A DNA stretch of 64,000 nt. Source: Palaemon carinicauda (taxonomy: Eukaryota; Arthropoda; Malacostraca; Decapoda; Palaemonidae). Under the pieces are notes generated by a model, which searched no databases, was not told the DNA's origin, and was given only the letters and a program-made list of their open reading frames with translations. The stretch's first letter is position 1, and each line of letters starts with the position of its first letter. A program made the translations under genes and the position numbers. The DNA lies in NCBI RefSeq assembly GCF_036898095.1, contig NC_090757.1, positions 62,332,347-62,396,346 on the forward strand, written 5' to 3'. Below are positions 48,636-59,069 of this stretch, one piece after another.

Positions 48636-49730
48636 TTATGGGAATGTAGTGGCTGAGCCCCCGCCTACTACTGCATTCGTTGCTACGAATGGTCCCAGGG
48701 TGTAGCAGTTCTCGTAAGGAGACTGGACATCTTTGAGATAGAATGATGCGAACACTGACTTGCTTCTCCAATAGGTTGCATCCATAACACTCTGCAGAGA
48801 ACGGTTCTGTTTGAAGGCCACTGAAGTAGCCACAGCTCTCACTTCATGTGTCCTTACCTTCAGCAAAGCAAGGTCTTCTTCCTTCAGATGAGAATGTGCT
48901 TCCCTAATCAGAAGCCTGATTAGTAAGAAACTGAGTTCTTAGACCTTGGAAGAGAAGGCTTCTTGATAGCACACCATAAGGCTTCTGATTGTCCTCGTAA
49001 AGGTTATGACCTTTTTAGATAGTACCTAAGAGCTCTAACTGGGCAAAGTACTCTCTCCAGTTCGTTCCCCACCAAGTTGGACAGGCTTGGGATCTCGAAC
49101 GACTTAGGCCAAGGACGAGAAGGAAGCTCGTTTTAGCAAAAAACCGAGCTGCAAGGAACATGTAGCCGTTTCAGATGTGAAAACTATGTTCCTGCTGAAG
49201 GCGTGGATCTCACTTACTCTTTTAGCTGTTGCCAAGCACACGAGGAAAAGAGTTTTTAATGTGAGGTCCTTAAAAAAGGCTGATTGGAGAGGTTCAAATC
49301 TTGATGACATAAGGAACCTTAGGACCACGTCTAGATTCCAGCCTGGAGTGGACAACCGACGTTCCTTTGAGGTCTCAAAAGACCTAAGGAGGTCCTGTAG
49401 ATCTTTGTTGGTGGAAAGATCCAAGCCTCTGTGGCGGAAAACCGCTGCCAACATACTTCTGTAACCCTTGATCGTAGGAGCTGAAAGGGATCTTACGTTC
49501 CTTAGATGTAACAGGAAGTCAGCAATCTGGGTTACAGTGGTACTGGTTGAGGAAACTGGATTGGCCTTGTACCAGCTTCGGAAGACTTCCCCTTTAGACT
49601 GATAGACTCTGAGAGTGGATGTCCTCCTTGCACTGGCAATCGCTCTGGCTGCCTCCTTCGAAAAGCCCCTAGCTCTTGAGAGTCTTTCGATAGTCTGAAG
49701 GCAGTCAGACGAAGAGCGTGGAGGATTGGG
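48636..49730 (-). pseudogene. Tyrosine recombinase of DIRS-B
   Basis: Very close to the DIRS-1 YR. The core-binding part, AKRVSE arginine box, HEVRAVATS and ASFYLKDV tyrosine boxes are all conserved in sequence. A small deletion after LQLGF (near 49,130) and at least one more shift between 48,870 and 49,100 break the frame. Otherwise few substitutions separate it from DIRS-1. Confidence 0.8.
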
Positions 49731-50960
49731 TGTACCTTCTTTACGTGAGGTTGACGTAGAAGGTCCACTCCTAGAGGAAGAGTCCTGGGAATGCCGACCA
49801 GCCATTGCAGTACCTCTATGAACCATTCTCTCGCGGGCCAGAGGGGAGCAACCAACGTCAGCCGTGTCTCTTTGCGAGAGGCGAACTTCTGAAGTACCCT
49901 GTTGACAATCTTGGACGGCGGGAATGCATACAGGTCGAGATGGGACCAATCCAGCAGAAAAGCATCCACGTGAACTGCTGCTGGGTCTGGAATCGGAGAA
50001 CAATACAACGGGAGCCTCTAGGTTATCGAGGTAGCGAACAGATCTATGGTTGGCTGACCCAACAGGGCCCAAAGTCTGCTGCAAACATTCTTGTGAAGGG
50101 TCCACTCTGTGGGGATGACCTGACCCTTCCGGCTGAGGCGATCTGCCATGACATTCATATCGCCCTGAATGAACCTCGTTACCAGCGTGAGCTTTCGATC
50201 TTTTGACCAGATGAGGAGGTCCCTTGCGATCTAGAACAACTTCCACGAATGAGTCCCTCCCTGCTTGGAGATGTAAGCCAAGGCTGTGGTGTTGTCAGAG
50301 TCCACCTCCACCACCTTGTTAAGCTGGAGGGACTTGAAGTTTATCAAGGCCAGATGAACCGCCAACAGCTCCTTGCAATTGATGTGAAGTGTCCTTTGCT
50401 CCTGATTCCATGTTCCCGAGCATTCCTGTCCGTCCAAAGTCGCACCCCAGCCCGTGTCTGATGCGTCCGAGAAGAGACGGCGGTCGGGTTTCTGAACAGC
50501 CAAAGGTAGACCTTCCTTGAGAAGAAAGCTGTTCTTTCACCACGTTAGAGTAGACCTCCTCTCTTCGGAAACAGGAACTGAGACCGTCTCTAGCGTCATG
50601 TCCTTTATCCAGTGAGCAGCTAGATGATACTGAAGGGGGCGGAGGAGGAGTCTCCCTAACTCGATGAACAGGGCCAGCGATGAAAGTGTCCCTGTTAGAC
50701 TCATCCACTACCTGACTGAGCATCGGTTCCTTCTCAGCATGCTCTGGATGCATTCTAGGGCTTGGTAGATTCTTGGGGCCGACGGAAAAGCCCGAAAAGC
50801 TCGACTCTGAAGTTCCATACCCAGGTAGACAAAGGTCTGGGATGGGACGAGCTGGGACTCCTCTAAATTGACCAGGAGGCCCAGTTCCTTGGTCAGATCC
50901 ATAGTCCATCTGAGATTCTCCAGACAGCGACGACTTGTGGGAGCTCTTAAAAGCCAGTCG
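49532..50960 (-). pseudogene. RNase H, MT-like region and truncated RT of DIRS-B
   Basis: The MT-like region ([27 protein letters not shown] with the second Phe of FPPF changed) reads at 49,532-50,008. RNase H ([33 protein letters not shown]) reads at 50,231-50,503. RT begins only at DDWLLRA (50,960), since everything upstream including the fingers is deleted. Frameshifts lie near 50,240 and 50,530. Confidence 0.8.
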
Positions 50961-51554
50961 TCTGACGGAGCCGGACACAAGATCATGGTACTGCTGCACA
51001 GTCTGTGAACTGTCAACCATGGGGAAGCGAGGAAGTACAGCGACAACCCGAAACTGTCTAGACTGTCTGGGTAGTACAGACAACTCCTTATCGGGTTGCT
51101 GAGGTTGCCGCACTGCGTCACAACAAGTCCCCTCTGCTGGTTGTTGAACGTCTTCCCAGTGACACACTGACTCCGTAAACAAAAAATCCTCTAACAAGGA
51201 CTAAGCTTGGACTGCATGTCTTGCAACAAAGCTCAAGGTCTATGGGAGCAGGTGTGGCAACAGACGGGGTTAGCGACTGAAGCGGAACCATTACCCTCCC
51301 TGGAAGCATATTATGCTTAAATAAAAGTCCATAGGAGGCTAAGCAGCTTAAGGCTCCTCTCCAAATGACAGAGTCCTCAAGGGAATATCAGAAGGAGGGA
51401 GAATAGCACTTTCTCATCTACAGGAACCATATCCGAGAAAAGCTAAGTTCTCTCAGTGAGGGTTTCACTGGTGCAAAAGCAACAGACCAGAAGGCAACGT
51501 TATGAAACTGCTTGACAGTCTTGTGAGTTGGCAACAACCAAAGATGTGTGACTG

Positions 51555-51950
51555 AGGAGCATGCGGTAAGGTATGCAGAGCATGCTGTAAGGTATGCAGA
51601 GCAAGCTGTATGCAGAGCATGCTGTAAGGAATGCAGAGCATGTTGTAAGGTATGCAGAGCATGCTGTAAGGTATGCAGAGCATGCTGTAAGGAATGCAGA
51701 GCATGCTGTATGCAGAGCATGCTGTAAGGTATGTAGAGCATGCTGTAAGGTATGCAGAGCATGCTGTAAGGTATGCAGAGCATGCTGTATGTAGAGCATG
51801 CTGTAAGGTATGCAGAGCATGTTGCATGGCATGCGGCTTATGCTGCATGGGATGAGGCTCATGCTGCATGGGATGAGGCTCATGCTGCATGGTATGAGGC
51901 TCATGCTGCATGGGATGAGGCTCATGCTGCAAGGGATGAGGCTCAGGCCG
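51555..51950. repeat. 21-bp tandem repeats in DIRS-B gag
   Basis: About 12-14 units of the type GCAGAGCATGCTGTAAGGTA (51,555-51,830), then about six units of GGCTCATGCTGCATGGGATGA type (to 51,950). Some units lack 6 bp, shifting phase. Each carries a palindromic GCATGC or close variant. Confidence 0.9.
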
Positions 51951-52555
51951 CATGGGTTGAGGAGGATGCCGCATAGTATGAGGCTCCTGCCTCATGGGTT
52001 GAGGAGGTTGCCGCATAGCATGAGGCTCCTGCCTCATGGGTTGAGGAGGATGCCGCATAGCATGAGGCTCCTCATAGCATGAGGCTCCTGCCTCATGGGT
52101 TGAGAAGGATGTCGCATAGCATGAGGCTCCTCATAGCATGAGGCTCCTGCCTCATGGGTTGAGGAGGATGCCGCATAGCATGAGGCTCCTCATAGCATGA
52201 GGCTCCTGCCTCATGGGTTGAGGAGGATGCCGCATAGCATGAGGCTCCTGCCTCATGGGTAGAGGAGGTTGCCGCATAGCATGAGGCTCCTGCCTCATGG
52301 GTTGAGGAGGATGTCGCATAGCATGAGGCTCCTGCCTCATGGGTTGAGGAGGATGCCGCATAGCATGAGGCTCCTCATAGCATGAGGCTCCTGCCTCATG
52401 GGTTGAGGAGGATGCCGCATAGCATGAGGCTCCTGCCTCATGGGTAGAGGAGGTTGCCGCATAGCATGAGGCTCCTGCCTCATGGGTTGAGGAGGATGCC
52501 GCATAGCATGAGGCTCCTGCTTCATGGGTTGAGGAGGTTGCCTCATAGTGCTGGA
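51950..52555. repeat. 42-bp tandem repeats in DIRS-B gag
   Basis: About a dozen units combining GAGGCTCCTGCCTCATGGGT with GAGGAGGATGCCGCATAGCA. Some carry an extra TCATAGCATGAGGCTCC. On the minus strand most units keep an open Pro/Met/Gln/Glu/His-rich frame. Confidence 0.9.
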
Positions 52556-53323
52556 ACCCGGCAACTCCCGATGCGGCAACTCACGCATGAAAGCAGGAGG
52601 CGCAGCAAGAACATGCGTCTGGCAGGGTGGACTGCGCATCGGAGGTGGAGCTCTCACAGGTGGAGGGTGGGAGCAGGCAGCCGCAGTATCTGCTGAGCGC
52701 ACAACCTCGGCGGGTTGTAGGTTAACAGGCTGCATTGTCAACCTTCCAGCATGATACTCCTGTATGAAGGAGCAAGCTGAGACTGTATAGTCTGCAGCAT
52801 GGACCACTAGGGTCTATGAAAGACAACAACAAACGGAGCTACTGTCCGTTGAGACTGAGGGTCTAAAACAGCTGGTGCGGCAACAGACGGAGTTACTGCC
52901 TGTTGCGGTACCACCTTGCCTCTCTGGGAGGTGTGCAGTTGTCGTACTGCAGCAAGTCCGAACTGACCCAGTGGCAGTGGCTACACCTAGGAGTTGGACT
53001 TGCGCGGAAGGGACCGACTTGCACTTAAAAGCTGCAAGATTTGGTCCATGGTTTCTGCGAGAAACCTCTTCCGCAGACGAGGAATAAATGGGCTCTCTCG
53101 TCTTTGTGTGGGTGGGGTGATCACGTCGGCTACGTGAGTGGATACACCCGAAACCACGGAGGGAAACGTCTGTTCGTCGATCAAGGCCTGATGAACCCAT
53201 AAGTCCTTCGACATTACTTCTCCCCTGGGCTTGGGAGCTTGTAAGAGGTCCCAGACTAGGCGAACAACTGGCACGAACAGACGAACCCTCGAACGCAACA
53301 CTGTAACACTTTGCGCTTATCAC

Positions 53324-54465
53324 TTTATCACTTTTGATTTTCTGTTTGCACTTATTTCACTGAACTCGAAACTTTAAGTGGTTTGTACCTGAAACACGCA
53401 ATTCTATCCTTCATTAAAAGTTAGTAATTGCGAAAACAGTATTACAATGTAACAGAAAAACATAATGAAAGATAAAGAATTCAGTGGCTGGAAAAGAGAC
53501 TAAACACTAGATCAAATAAACTACGTTTAAAATCTCTCACCGCATAAAGCCTGGGAACAAGAATAAAACTCTAGAAACGTTTACCTTCTTCCCCTAAAGA
53601 GACTAGGGAGAAGAGCAAAAACGATAACAACGTTACCCGCTTGAACGAAACGTTTATCCTCCTCTCTCTCCCTCCGTCTCTATCTCTCTCTCTCTTGACT
53701 TAGAACCTGAGAGAAGAGCCCAATTATATATATCGTTAAAACATATTATTGTTAAAGGAAAAAAACTGAAAGATTTCCCAAATAAAAAGTTCCTTTATTA
53801 GAATTAAAACCATTTAAGCTAAGAAAGAATGAACAAAACGCTAGAATCGGTTTACTCTTACTGCAACGTGAAACCGTGAATACTCTCTCTCTATCGTAAC
53901 GATAGAGCGCAAGTCGAACGTTCTGAACGTCAACAACTGCGGAGACAAAACAAAACGTTAGTTCAACTTTGAAAACAGTACGAGACTATCAAAGAAATTC
54001 TTTCAAAAACATTAAAATAGCATAAAATCTTAACAGGTAAAAACGATATGACGGGCTCAATGTTAATTAACTTCGGTTCCAAGAAAAGACCGCCTACTAT
54101 TAGGAAAGGTCGCATATAAACAAACATAAAAATTAATTTTTATAAGTTTATAATAAAAGGAAGTTAATCGAAGAGGCCTATAAAAGGCGGAGAGATATAA
54201 AATAAATCTATAACTTTGTTAAGCAAAATTAAGAAAGAGAGTCTATACTCTCTTCGACACCAACACTTCCGTCTAAGGGAAGGGTCGGCCATTTAAAAGT
54301 GAAAGAGAGTTCATACTCTCTTCGTCACCAAAATTAAATCAAATTAATTCCAAAAACTTGCTAAGCTAATGTTAAAGCTTCCTGAATAGCGAAGGCTAAA
54401 CTCTAGAGCAAATACATCACCAAATCGTGAACAATAACTCCAGAATCAACAGCGTATCCAAGTAG
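53324..54465. other. Leader region of DIRS-B, no gene
   Basis: AT-rich sequence between gag and the right repeat that does not resemble the DIRS-1 gag N-terminus. It holds two short hairpins (AGAGAGTCTATACTCTCT near 54,236 and AGAGAGTTCATACTCTCT near 54,304) and a CTATCGTAACGATAG palindrome near 53,893. Confidence 0.6.
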
Positions 54466-54658
54466 GTCTAGCCGGTGGCACGACAGAGGAAAAATTGAGG
54501 TGGTGTTGACAAGAAGTACTGGAGTACCTGACCACAGATGGCGCTGTTGTGTACACCCCCACCTGTATAGCGATCGCTGGCGTATCCCGACCGTAGATTT
54601 CTGTCGGGCAACAGAGTTGACAGCTACATGATCATCGGGTAAGATTAATATTGAAAAA
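54466..54658. repeat. Right terminal repeat of DIRS-B
   Basis: Inverted copy of 47,950-48,110, ending GGGTAAGATTAATATTGAAAA next to the LINE. Confidence 0.88.
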
Positions 54659-55402
54659 ATCAAGGCCTTGTATAATTTTAAAATAGTATTGCGGTCTGCC
54701 CCCCATGATGTATGGGACAATACTTTTAAAATATTCAGAGCTTCAACACATTTAGCTTTTAGCGCTTTTAGGTGAGAAACCCATGTAAGTCTACAATCAA
54801 ATATCAAACGTAAAAATTTGGTTTCCGATACACATGGGATCCGTTGACCTTTAATGTATATATCCGGGTCTGGATGTGCTCCCCAGATACGACAGAAATG
54901 TACAATAGTAGTTTTACTTGTCGAGAACTTAAATCCATTCATATCGGCCCACTGGATAATTTTGTCAATTGAGAGCTGTAGTTTTCTCTCAACCGTTGCC
55001 ATTCTGGCTCCAGCAAATGATATGAAGAGATCATCCACAAATAATGTTGAGAGAACATCCCGGGGAATTGCTGAGGATATCCCATTAATTGCTAGTGCAA
55101 AAAGGGTTACACTCAGCACACTACCCTGAGGAACTCCTTCTTCCTGGCACTTACTCTCTGATAGAGCTTCCCCAACTCTCACTTGAAAAACTCTATGTGA
55201 AAGAAATGCCTGAATAAATAGTGGCAGCTCTCCTCTCAATCCGATTTCATGAATGGTTTTAAGTATACCATATCTCCATGTGGTATCATATGCCTTTTCA
55301 AGGTCAAAAAATACTGTAACATGGTGCTGTTTGGAAGCAAAGGCTTCACAAATAGAAGACTCAAGTCGTATCAACACATCAGTCGTTGAGTGCATTTTTC
55401 GG
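54659..55402 (-). pseudogene. LINE copy 1: reverse transcriptase N-terminal piece
   Basis: RT motifs are clear: KMHSTTDVLIRLESSICEAF, VFFDLEKAYDTTWRYGIL, EEGVPQGSVLSVTLFALAIN and the catalytic LFVDDLFISFAG. The frame is open to the DIRS-B junction at 54,658 and continues in phase at 47,915. The 5' end is truncated at 55,402, so endonuclease and ORF1 are absent. Confidence 0.85.
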
Positions 55403-55415
55403 ACTGGAACGGCTG

Positions 55416-55508
55416 GAGGAGGCAAGCTTGGAGAGCTAGCTCTCGACCTTATCTCTGGCACTCTTAACCCCCTGGGACCAAGGCAAAGCCACGCTGGCTT
55501 TAGGGGAC
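55416..55508 (-). pseudogene. DIRS-A gag fragment
   Basis: Short piece of gag upstream of the LINE copy 1 insertion (WSQGVKSARDK, then SSPSLPPPAVPV). It is bounded on its right by another LINE fragment. Assigned by its place beside the shared 13-bp duplication. Confidence 0.5.
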
Positions 55509-55774
55509 AGTGAGTTGCAGTAATCAATTCTTAAAAATATGTGGTGATTAATGAGTATGGCCATAGATTTTTCATCTAAGTATTTACTAATAAATGCCAT
55601 GTTTCTAATATGATAGTTACAATTTCTTACCATATTATTTATATGTTCATTCATTGTCAGTCTATCATCCATGATTACTCCAAGATTTCTGACAGATTTC
55701 TTTAGGTCAATGATCGATTGACCTATTTCAATTCTTTGGAAGCATTCGATTCTTTTTATATCTTTTTCATTTCC
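55509..55774 (-). pseudogene. Third LINE fragment (RT C-terminal part)
   Basis: Encodes MDDRLTMNEHINNMVRNCNY and FISKYLDEKSMAILINHHIF with RIDYCNSL, typical of the post-catalytic RT region of Jockey/CR1-type LINEs. It ends at 55,774 where DIRS-H begins. Confidence 0.65.
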
Positions 55775-56037
55775 AAAAATGATATTTTCATAATAAAATA
55801 AATTTTTGAATATACTTACCCGCTGGTTATATAATGGCTAAAGTCCCTGGACGCCTCGGCAGGAAATTCAAAATCTCTTGCATAGCTTAGCGCAGATATG
55901 CCAGATGTACCCCAGCGCCCTCGCGGTACATCAGGTAGAACTATGCTCAACCAATTCAGATTTTCCATGCCCCATGGTCTCTAGAGGGGAGGAGGGTGGG
56001 TCTAAAACTTATATAACCAGCGGGTAAGTATATTCAA
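55775..56037. repeat. DIRS-H left terminal repeat and start of its ICR
   Basis: The tip AAAAATGATATTTTC and TACTTACCCGCTGGTTATATAA reappear inverted as TTATATAACCAGCGGGTAAG at 56,010-56,030, the start of an ICR that is broken at 56,038 by DIRS-A'. The rest of DIRS-H would be past the window. Confidence 0.75.
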
Positions 56038-56093
56038 AAATGACAAATTCGTAGATAATTTGTATTTTTCCTAACTATACAAACCTTAGCTAT

Positions 56094-56347
56094 TGTACCA
56101 ACCGTGTGTCACACAATTGTACATAATTATTTTGTATATATTATGCTTGTATCTGCGCTCTTCCCTCGCACTAAAAGGAACCTGAATGATCATGTCTCCG
56201 GTTTTGCTCTGAACATTGTCTGTCTCTCGAACATGTTATTTCCTGTTGCCTTGAGGTTTTGTATATAAAGAAGAGTGTTCCTTAATAAATAACTCAGTTG
56301 ATTGCATCCTGCCTTTGAGTTCACAACCCTCACTCGGCACCGTCACA
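56094..56347 (+). repeat. 5' LTR
   Basis: Begins TGTACCAACCGTGTG and ends GCACCGTCACA. It has a TATATAA box at about 56,262-56,268 and AATAAA at 56,284-56,289, giving a short R region. Confidence 0.95.
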
Positions 56348-56348
56348 T

Positions 56349-56360
56349 TGGTGACCCCGG
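56349..56360 (+). promoter_or_regulatory. Primer-binding site (tRNA-Trp type)
   Basis: TGGTGACCCCG, two bases after the LTR, is complementary to the 3' end of arthropod tRNA-Trp for 11 bases. The twelfth base departs. Confidence 0.75.
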
Positions 56361-56421
56361 AAGTCGACTCGCTCCCACTGCCTTCCACCCCCACCTCCCT
56401 CGCCCCTCCATCATTGGTACC

Positions 56422-57231
56422 ATGACGGTCTCTACTACAGCAGTTGGCGCTGCGGCCGCCCCATTGAAACTTTCACCGTTCGCCAGCGGAGAGGCGTTTG
56501 CTTGGTTTCAGCGCGCAGAAGTCCAGTTTCGTATCAGGGGCGTGACTCGCCCAACCACCAAAGCGGATTATGTTCTCGCGGCGATACCCGAGGACGCCTT
56601 CCCAGAAATATCCGACTGGCTTTGTGAACAAGGAGACACCCCAATAGCGTATGACGCCCTCAAAACATACCTTCTACAGCAGTACTCGCCGTCGCCAGCC
56701 GCCCGTATAGCAAAGCTTTTTCAGCTCTCGCAACAACCGTTGGGGGACCAAAGGGCTTCGCTTGCCCTCAGGGAAATGACCAGTATCGCTCGCCTTCAAC
56801 CTGCCGCAGACGGCTCTCCTCGTGAGGTGAACCTACTTCGTGCCCTTTGGATACGCCGTTTACCCGAACCTGTACGCGCTGCCATACCCGATGTCGATAG
56901 TTTACCCATAAAGGACTTGATGACCAAAGCAGACGCCCTTATGGACAGCCACTTCAAGACCTCCATCAACGCTACCACCCCTGACGACGAGGAGGCCTAT
57001 TCAACGTCAACCGAAGCTGACATGAATGCCGTAGGACATACACGCCTACCCCGTGACGTGCCGAAGCGGCGACAAAGCCACCCACCACCCACCAATCGCT
57101 CGCGCCCCAACGAACGACTTCTACAGCCACTTACTACCTCCCATCCGCCGCAGTTTTGCTACTACCACTTCAGATTCGGGGCAACCGCGAAGAAATGTGC
57201 CAAGGATTGTCAGTGGCCAAAAAACGTGTAA
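56422..57231 (+). CDS. gag: Gypsy Gag (269 aa)
   Basis: Structural capsid protein. The start at 56,422 is chosen because similarity to CsRn1-type Gags begins right after it (PFASGEAFAWFQRAEVQFRI); the frame is open 40 codons further upstream across the primer site. The capsid-like region spans residues 20-190. The nucleocapsid motif near the C-terminus, CYYHFRFGATAKKCAKDC, has the unusual CHCC spacing in place of CCHC. It ends at TAA 57,229-57,231, six bases before which lies a slippery heptamer leading into pol. Confidence 0.9.
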   Translation: MTVSTTAVGAAAAPLKLSPFASGEAFAWFQRAEVQFRIRGVTRPTTKADYVLAAIPEDAFPEISDWLCEQGDTPIAYDALKTYLLQQYSPSPAARIAKLFQLSQQPLGDQRASLALREMTSIARLQPAADGSPREVNLLRALWIRRLPEPVRAAIPDVDSLPIKDLMTKADALMDSHFKTSINATTPDDEEAYSTSTEADMNAVGHTRLPRDVPKRRQSHPPPTNRSRPNERLLQPLTTSHPPQFCYYHFRFGATAKKCAKDCQWPKNV

Positions 57232-57258
57232 GTAGGCCATCGCTTGTGGCGGTGGCCT
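57219..57258 (+). promoter_or_regulatory. -1 programmed frameshift signal (slippery site and stem-loop)
   Basis: A AAA AAC at 57,219-57,225 is in register with the gag codons (CCA AAA AAC). An 8-nt spacer follows, then a 10-bp stem: 57,234-57,243 pairs with 57,249-57,258 with one G-U, and the loop is TTGTG. Slipping back one base moves ribosomes into the pol frame, three codons before the gag stop. Heptamer type, phase, spacing and hairpin all fit the standard model. Confidence 0.8.
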
Positions 57259-59069
57259 CCCATGTCTCTAATCTTTTCTTTTTACAGGATGCAGGAACGG
57301 GCGTGCGATTTTTGGTAGACACGGATGCTTGTCGTTCTCTTTTGCCAAGGAAACTCTTCACGGCACGACGTAGTCTGTCTACATCTGCCGACGTCCGCTT
57401 GGTAGCTGCCAACGCATCTGCGATACCCACCTACGGTTACGAGAACCTCACATTATCGTTCGGAAACGGTAAATTCAATTGGAAGTTTCTCGTTGCTGAC
57501 GTCACAATGCCAATCCTCGGTGCGGATTTCCTCTCTCATTTCCACCTTCTGGTCGATGTCGCCCACCGACGATTGGTCAACGCAGACTCATACTTGTCGA
57601 CACCTCACCAACTCGCCCCCTCTAACCTCGCTCTCCACATCAGCGCACCCATGGATGCCTACGCCCACCTACTCACGTCGTACCCGGAAGTTTTCCGTCC
57701 AGAACTTCGCCAAACACCCACGGTTCCTGCTAAACACGGTATTTATCACCATATCAAGACGACGGGACCCTCAGTCTTCGCAAAATTCAGACGTCTGGCA
57801 CCGGAACGATTGGCAGCCGCCAAACAGACGTTCGCCGAAATGGAGGAAATGGGCCTTTGCCAAAAGGCCTCCAGCCCATGGTCGTCACCCTTACACATCG
57901 TTCTGAAGAAAGACGGCTCCCTCCGTCCGTGCGGGGATTACAGGCGCCTGAACATGCAAACAGAACTGGATCACTACCCCCTCCCAAACATTGCCGACGT
58001 GACCTCCTACCTGCACAAAGCGAAGGTTTTCTCTACGCTCGACCTCCTGAAGGGGTATTACCAGGTGCCTATGAACCCAGAAGACATCCCCAAGACCGCC
58101 ATCACCACTCCGTTTGGTACATACACCTTCAATTACTCCTGTTTTGGCCTTCGTAATGCTGGGGCAACGTTTCAACGTCTCATGGATGGCATCTTAGGGG
58201 ACCTCCCTTTCTGTGTATGTTATGTGGAAGACATACTTGTGTTCTCCTCCTCAAAAGAGGAACACCTCCGTCACCTGCGCATTGTGCTCGACCGCCTGCA
58301 ACAAAACGGCCTTGTAGTCCGGTACGACAAGTGTACCTTTGGCGCCAACGAAGTGTCGTTCTTAGGGCACCGTATCACTCCTGAAGGAGTCCATCCCCTC
58401 CCTGAGAAGGTAGCAGCCGTTCAGAACTTCCCCGCGCCCTCGACCGTCAAAGCTCTGCAGGAATTCTTGGGCATGATCAACTATTATCACCGCTTTCTGC
58501 CAGCCATTGCCGCCACTCTTGCTCCCCTCTACGCCTCCCTCAAGGGCAAGCCAAAGGACCTGAAGTGGGGTCCCCTTCAAGAAGCAGCCTTCTGCAATGC
58601 AAAGAAGGCCCTATCAACTGCTGCGGCTCTCACTTTTCCTATCCCACACGCCCATCTCCTTCTCTCCACCGATGCCAGCGACGTCGCTATTGGTGCAGTA
58701 CTCGAGCAGGTGGTCAAAGGCTCGCCCCGCCCATTGGCCTTCTTCAGCAGAAAACTGTCCAAGGCAGAATCGGGTTATTCTACCTTCGATCGAGAATTGC
58801 TGGCGGTGCACCTGGCTGTCCGTCACTTTCGCCATTTCTTAGAAGGTACGCCCTTCGTCATTCGCACAGACCACATGCCTCTGGTGCACGCCTTCACTCG
58901 ACAGTCTGACGCCTGGTCCGCCCGTCAACGCCGACATCTCTCCGCCGTGGCTGAATACAATTGCACCCTCCAATACGTCCCTGGGGAAAATGAATCCCAT
59001 TGCCGATGCCCTGTCAAGAAACACGTTGGCTGCCGTTCAACTGGGATTGGATTACAACGCCCTGGCTGA
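57226..59069 (+). pseudogene. pol: Gypsy Pol: protease, RT and RNase H
   Basis: Pol is in the -1 frame relative to gag (frame open from 57,156). In that frame's numbering, the protease active site near residue 55 reads DTDA where DTGA is expected. RT has SSPLHIVLKKDG, TLDLLKGYYQ, and at 356-359 YVED where YVDD is expected. RNase H has STDAS (D506) and RELLAVH (E547). Shortly after, an extra base in the GGGGAAAA run at 58,983-58,990 shifts the frame and a stop falls at 59,069. So protease, RT and ORF continuity are all compromised. Confidence 0.9.

Larger units (their letters stand above)
50961..53323 (-). pseudogene. Gag of DIRS-B, repeat-expanded
   Basis: The N-terminal part is close to DIRS-1 Gag (TKTREPIYSSSAEEVSRR, KCKSVPSAQVQ). 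The middle is replaced by tandem repeats encoding PMRQEPHAMRHPPQ- and LQHALHT-type units. The 3' end is fused to RT after HDLVSGSV. The cysteine-rich N-terminus seen in DIRS-1 is missing. Frames shift several times. Confidence 0.75.
47916..54658 (-). mobile_element. DIRS-B retrotransposon
   Basis: 6.74 kb, same family as DIRS-1. Inserted in LINE RT between the KALI and SKISYGC codons. The left repeat (47,916-48,165) is inverted to 54,466-54,658, and the ICR at 48,166-48,256 matches both tips. An internal deletion joins gag directly to the RT catalytic box, and gag is inflated by tandem repeats. Non-autonomous. Confidence 0.9.
46440..55402 (-). mobile_element. I-type LINE copy 1 (hosts DIRS-B), 5'-truncated
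   Basis: Flanked by a perfect 13-bp target duplication ACTGGAACGGCTG (46,427-46,439 and 55,403-55,415). On the minus strand it starts inside RT, continues through RNase H and a C-terminal cysteine motif, and ends in a GATT-type tail (46,440-46,455). Net length is about 2.2 kb without DIRS-B. Confidence 0.9.

Noticed and set aside
51540..52560. CRISPR-like array
   Set aside because: Units are contiguous with no unique spacers, lie in a retrotransposon gag, and the genome is eukaryotic.
55436..55672. A complete small protein with an RT-like part
   Set aside because: A chimeric frame crossing from a LINE fragment into DIRS-A gag.
56302..56421. Gag start at 56,302 inside the 5' LTR
   Set aside because: This frame crosses the LTR end and primer-binding site; similarity to related Gags begins after the Met at 56,422.
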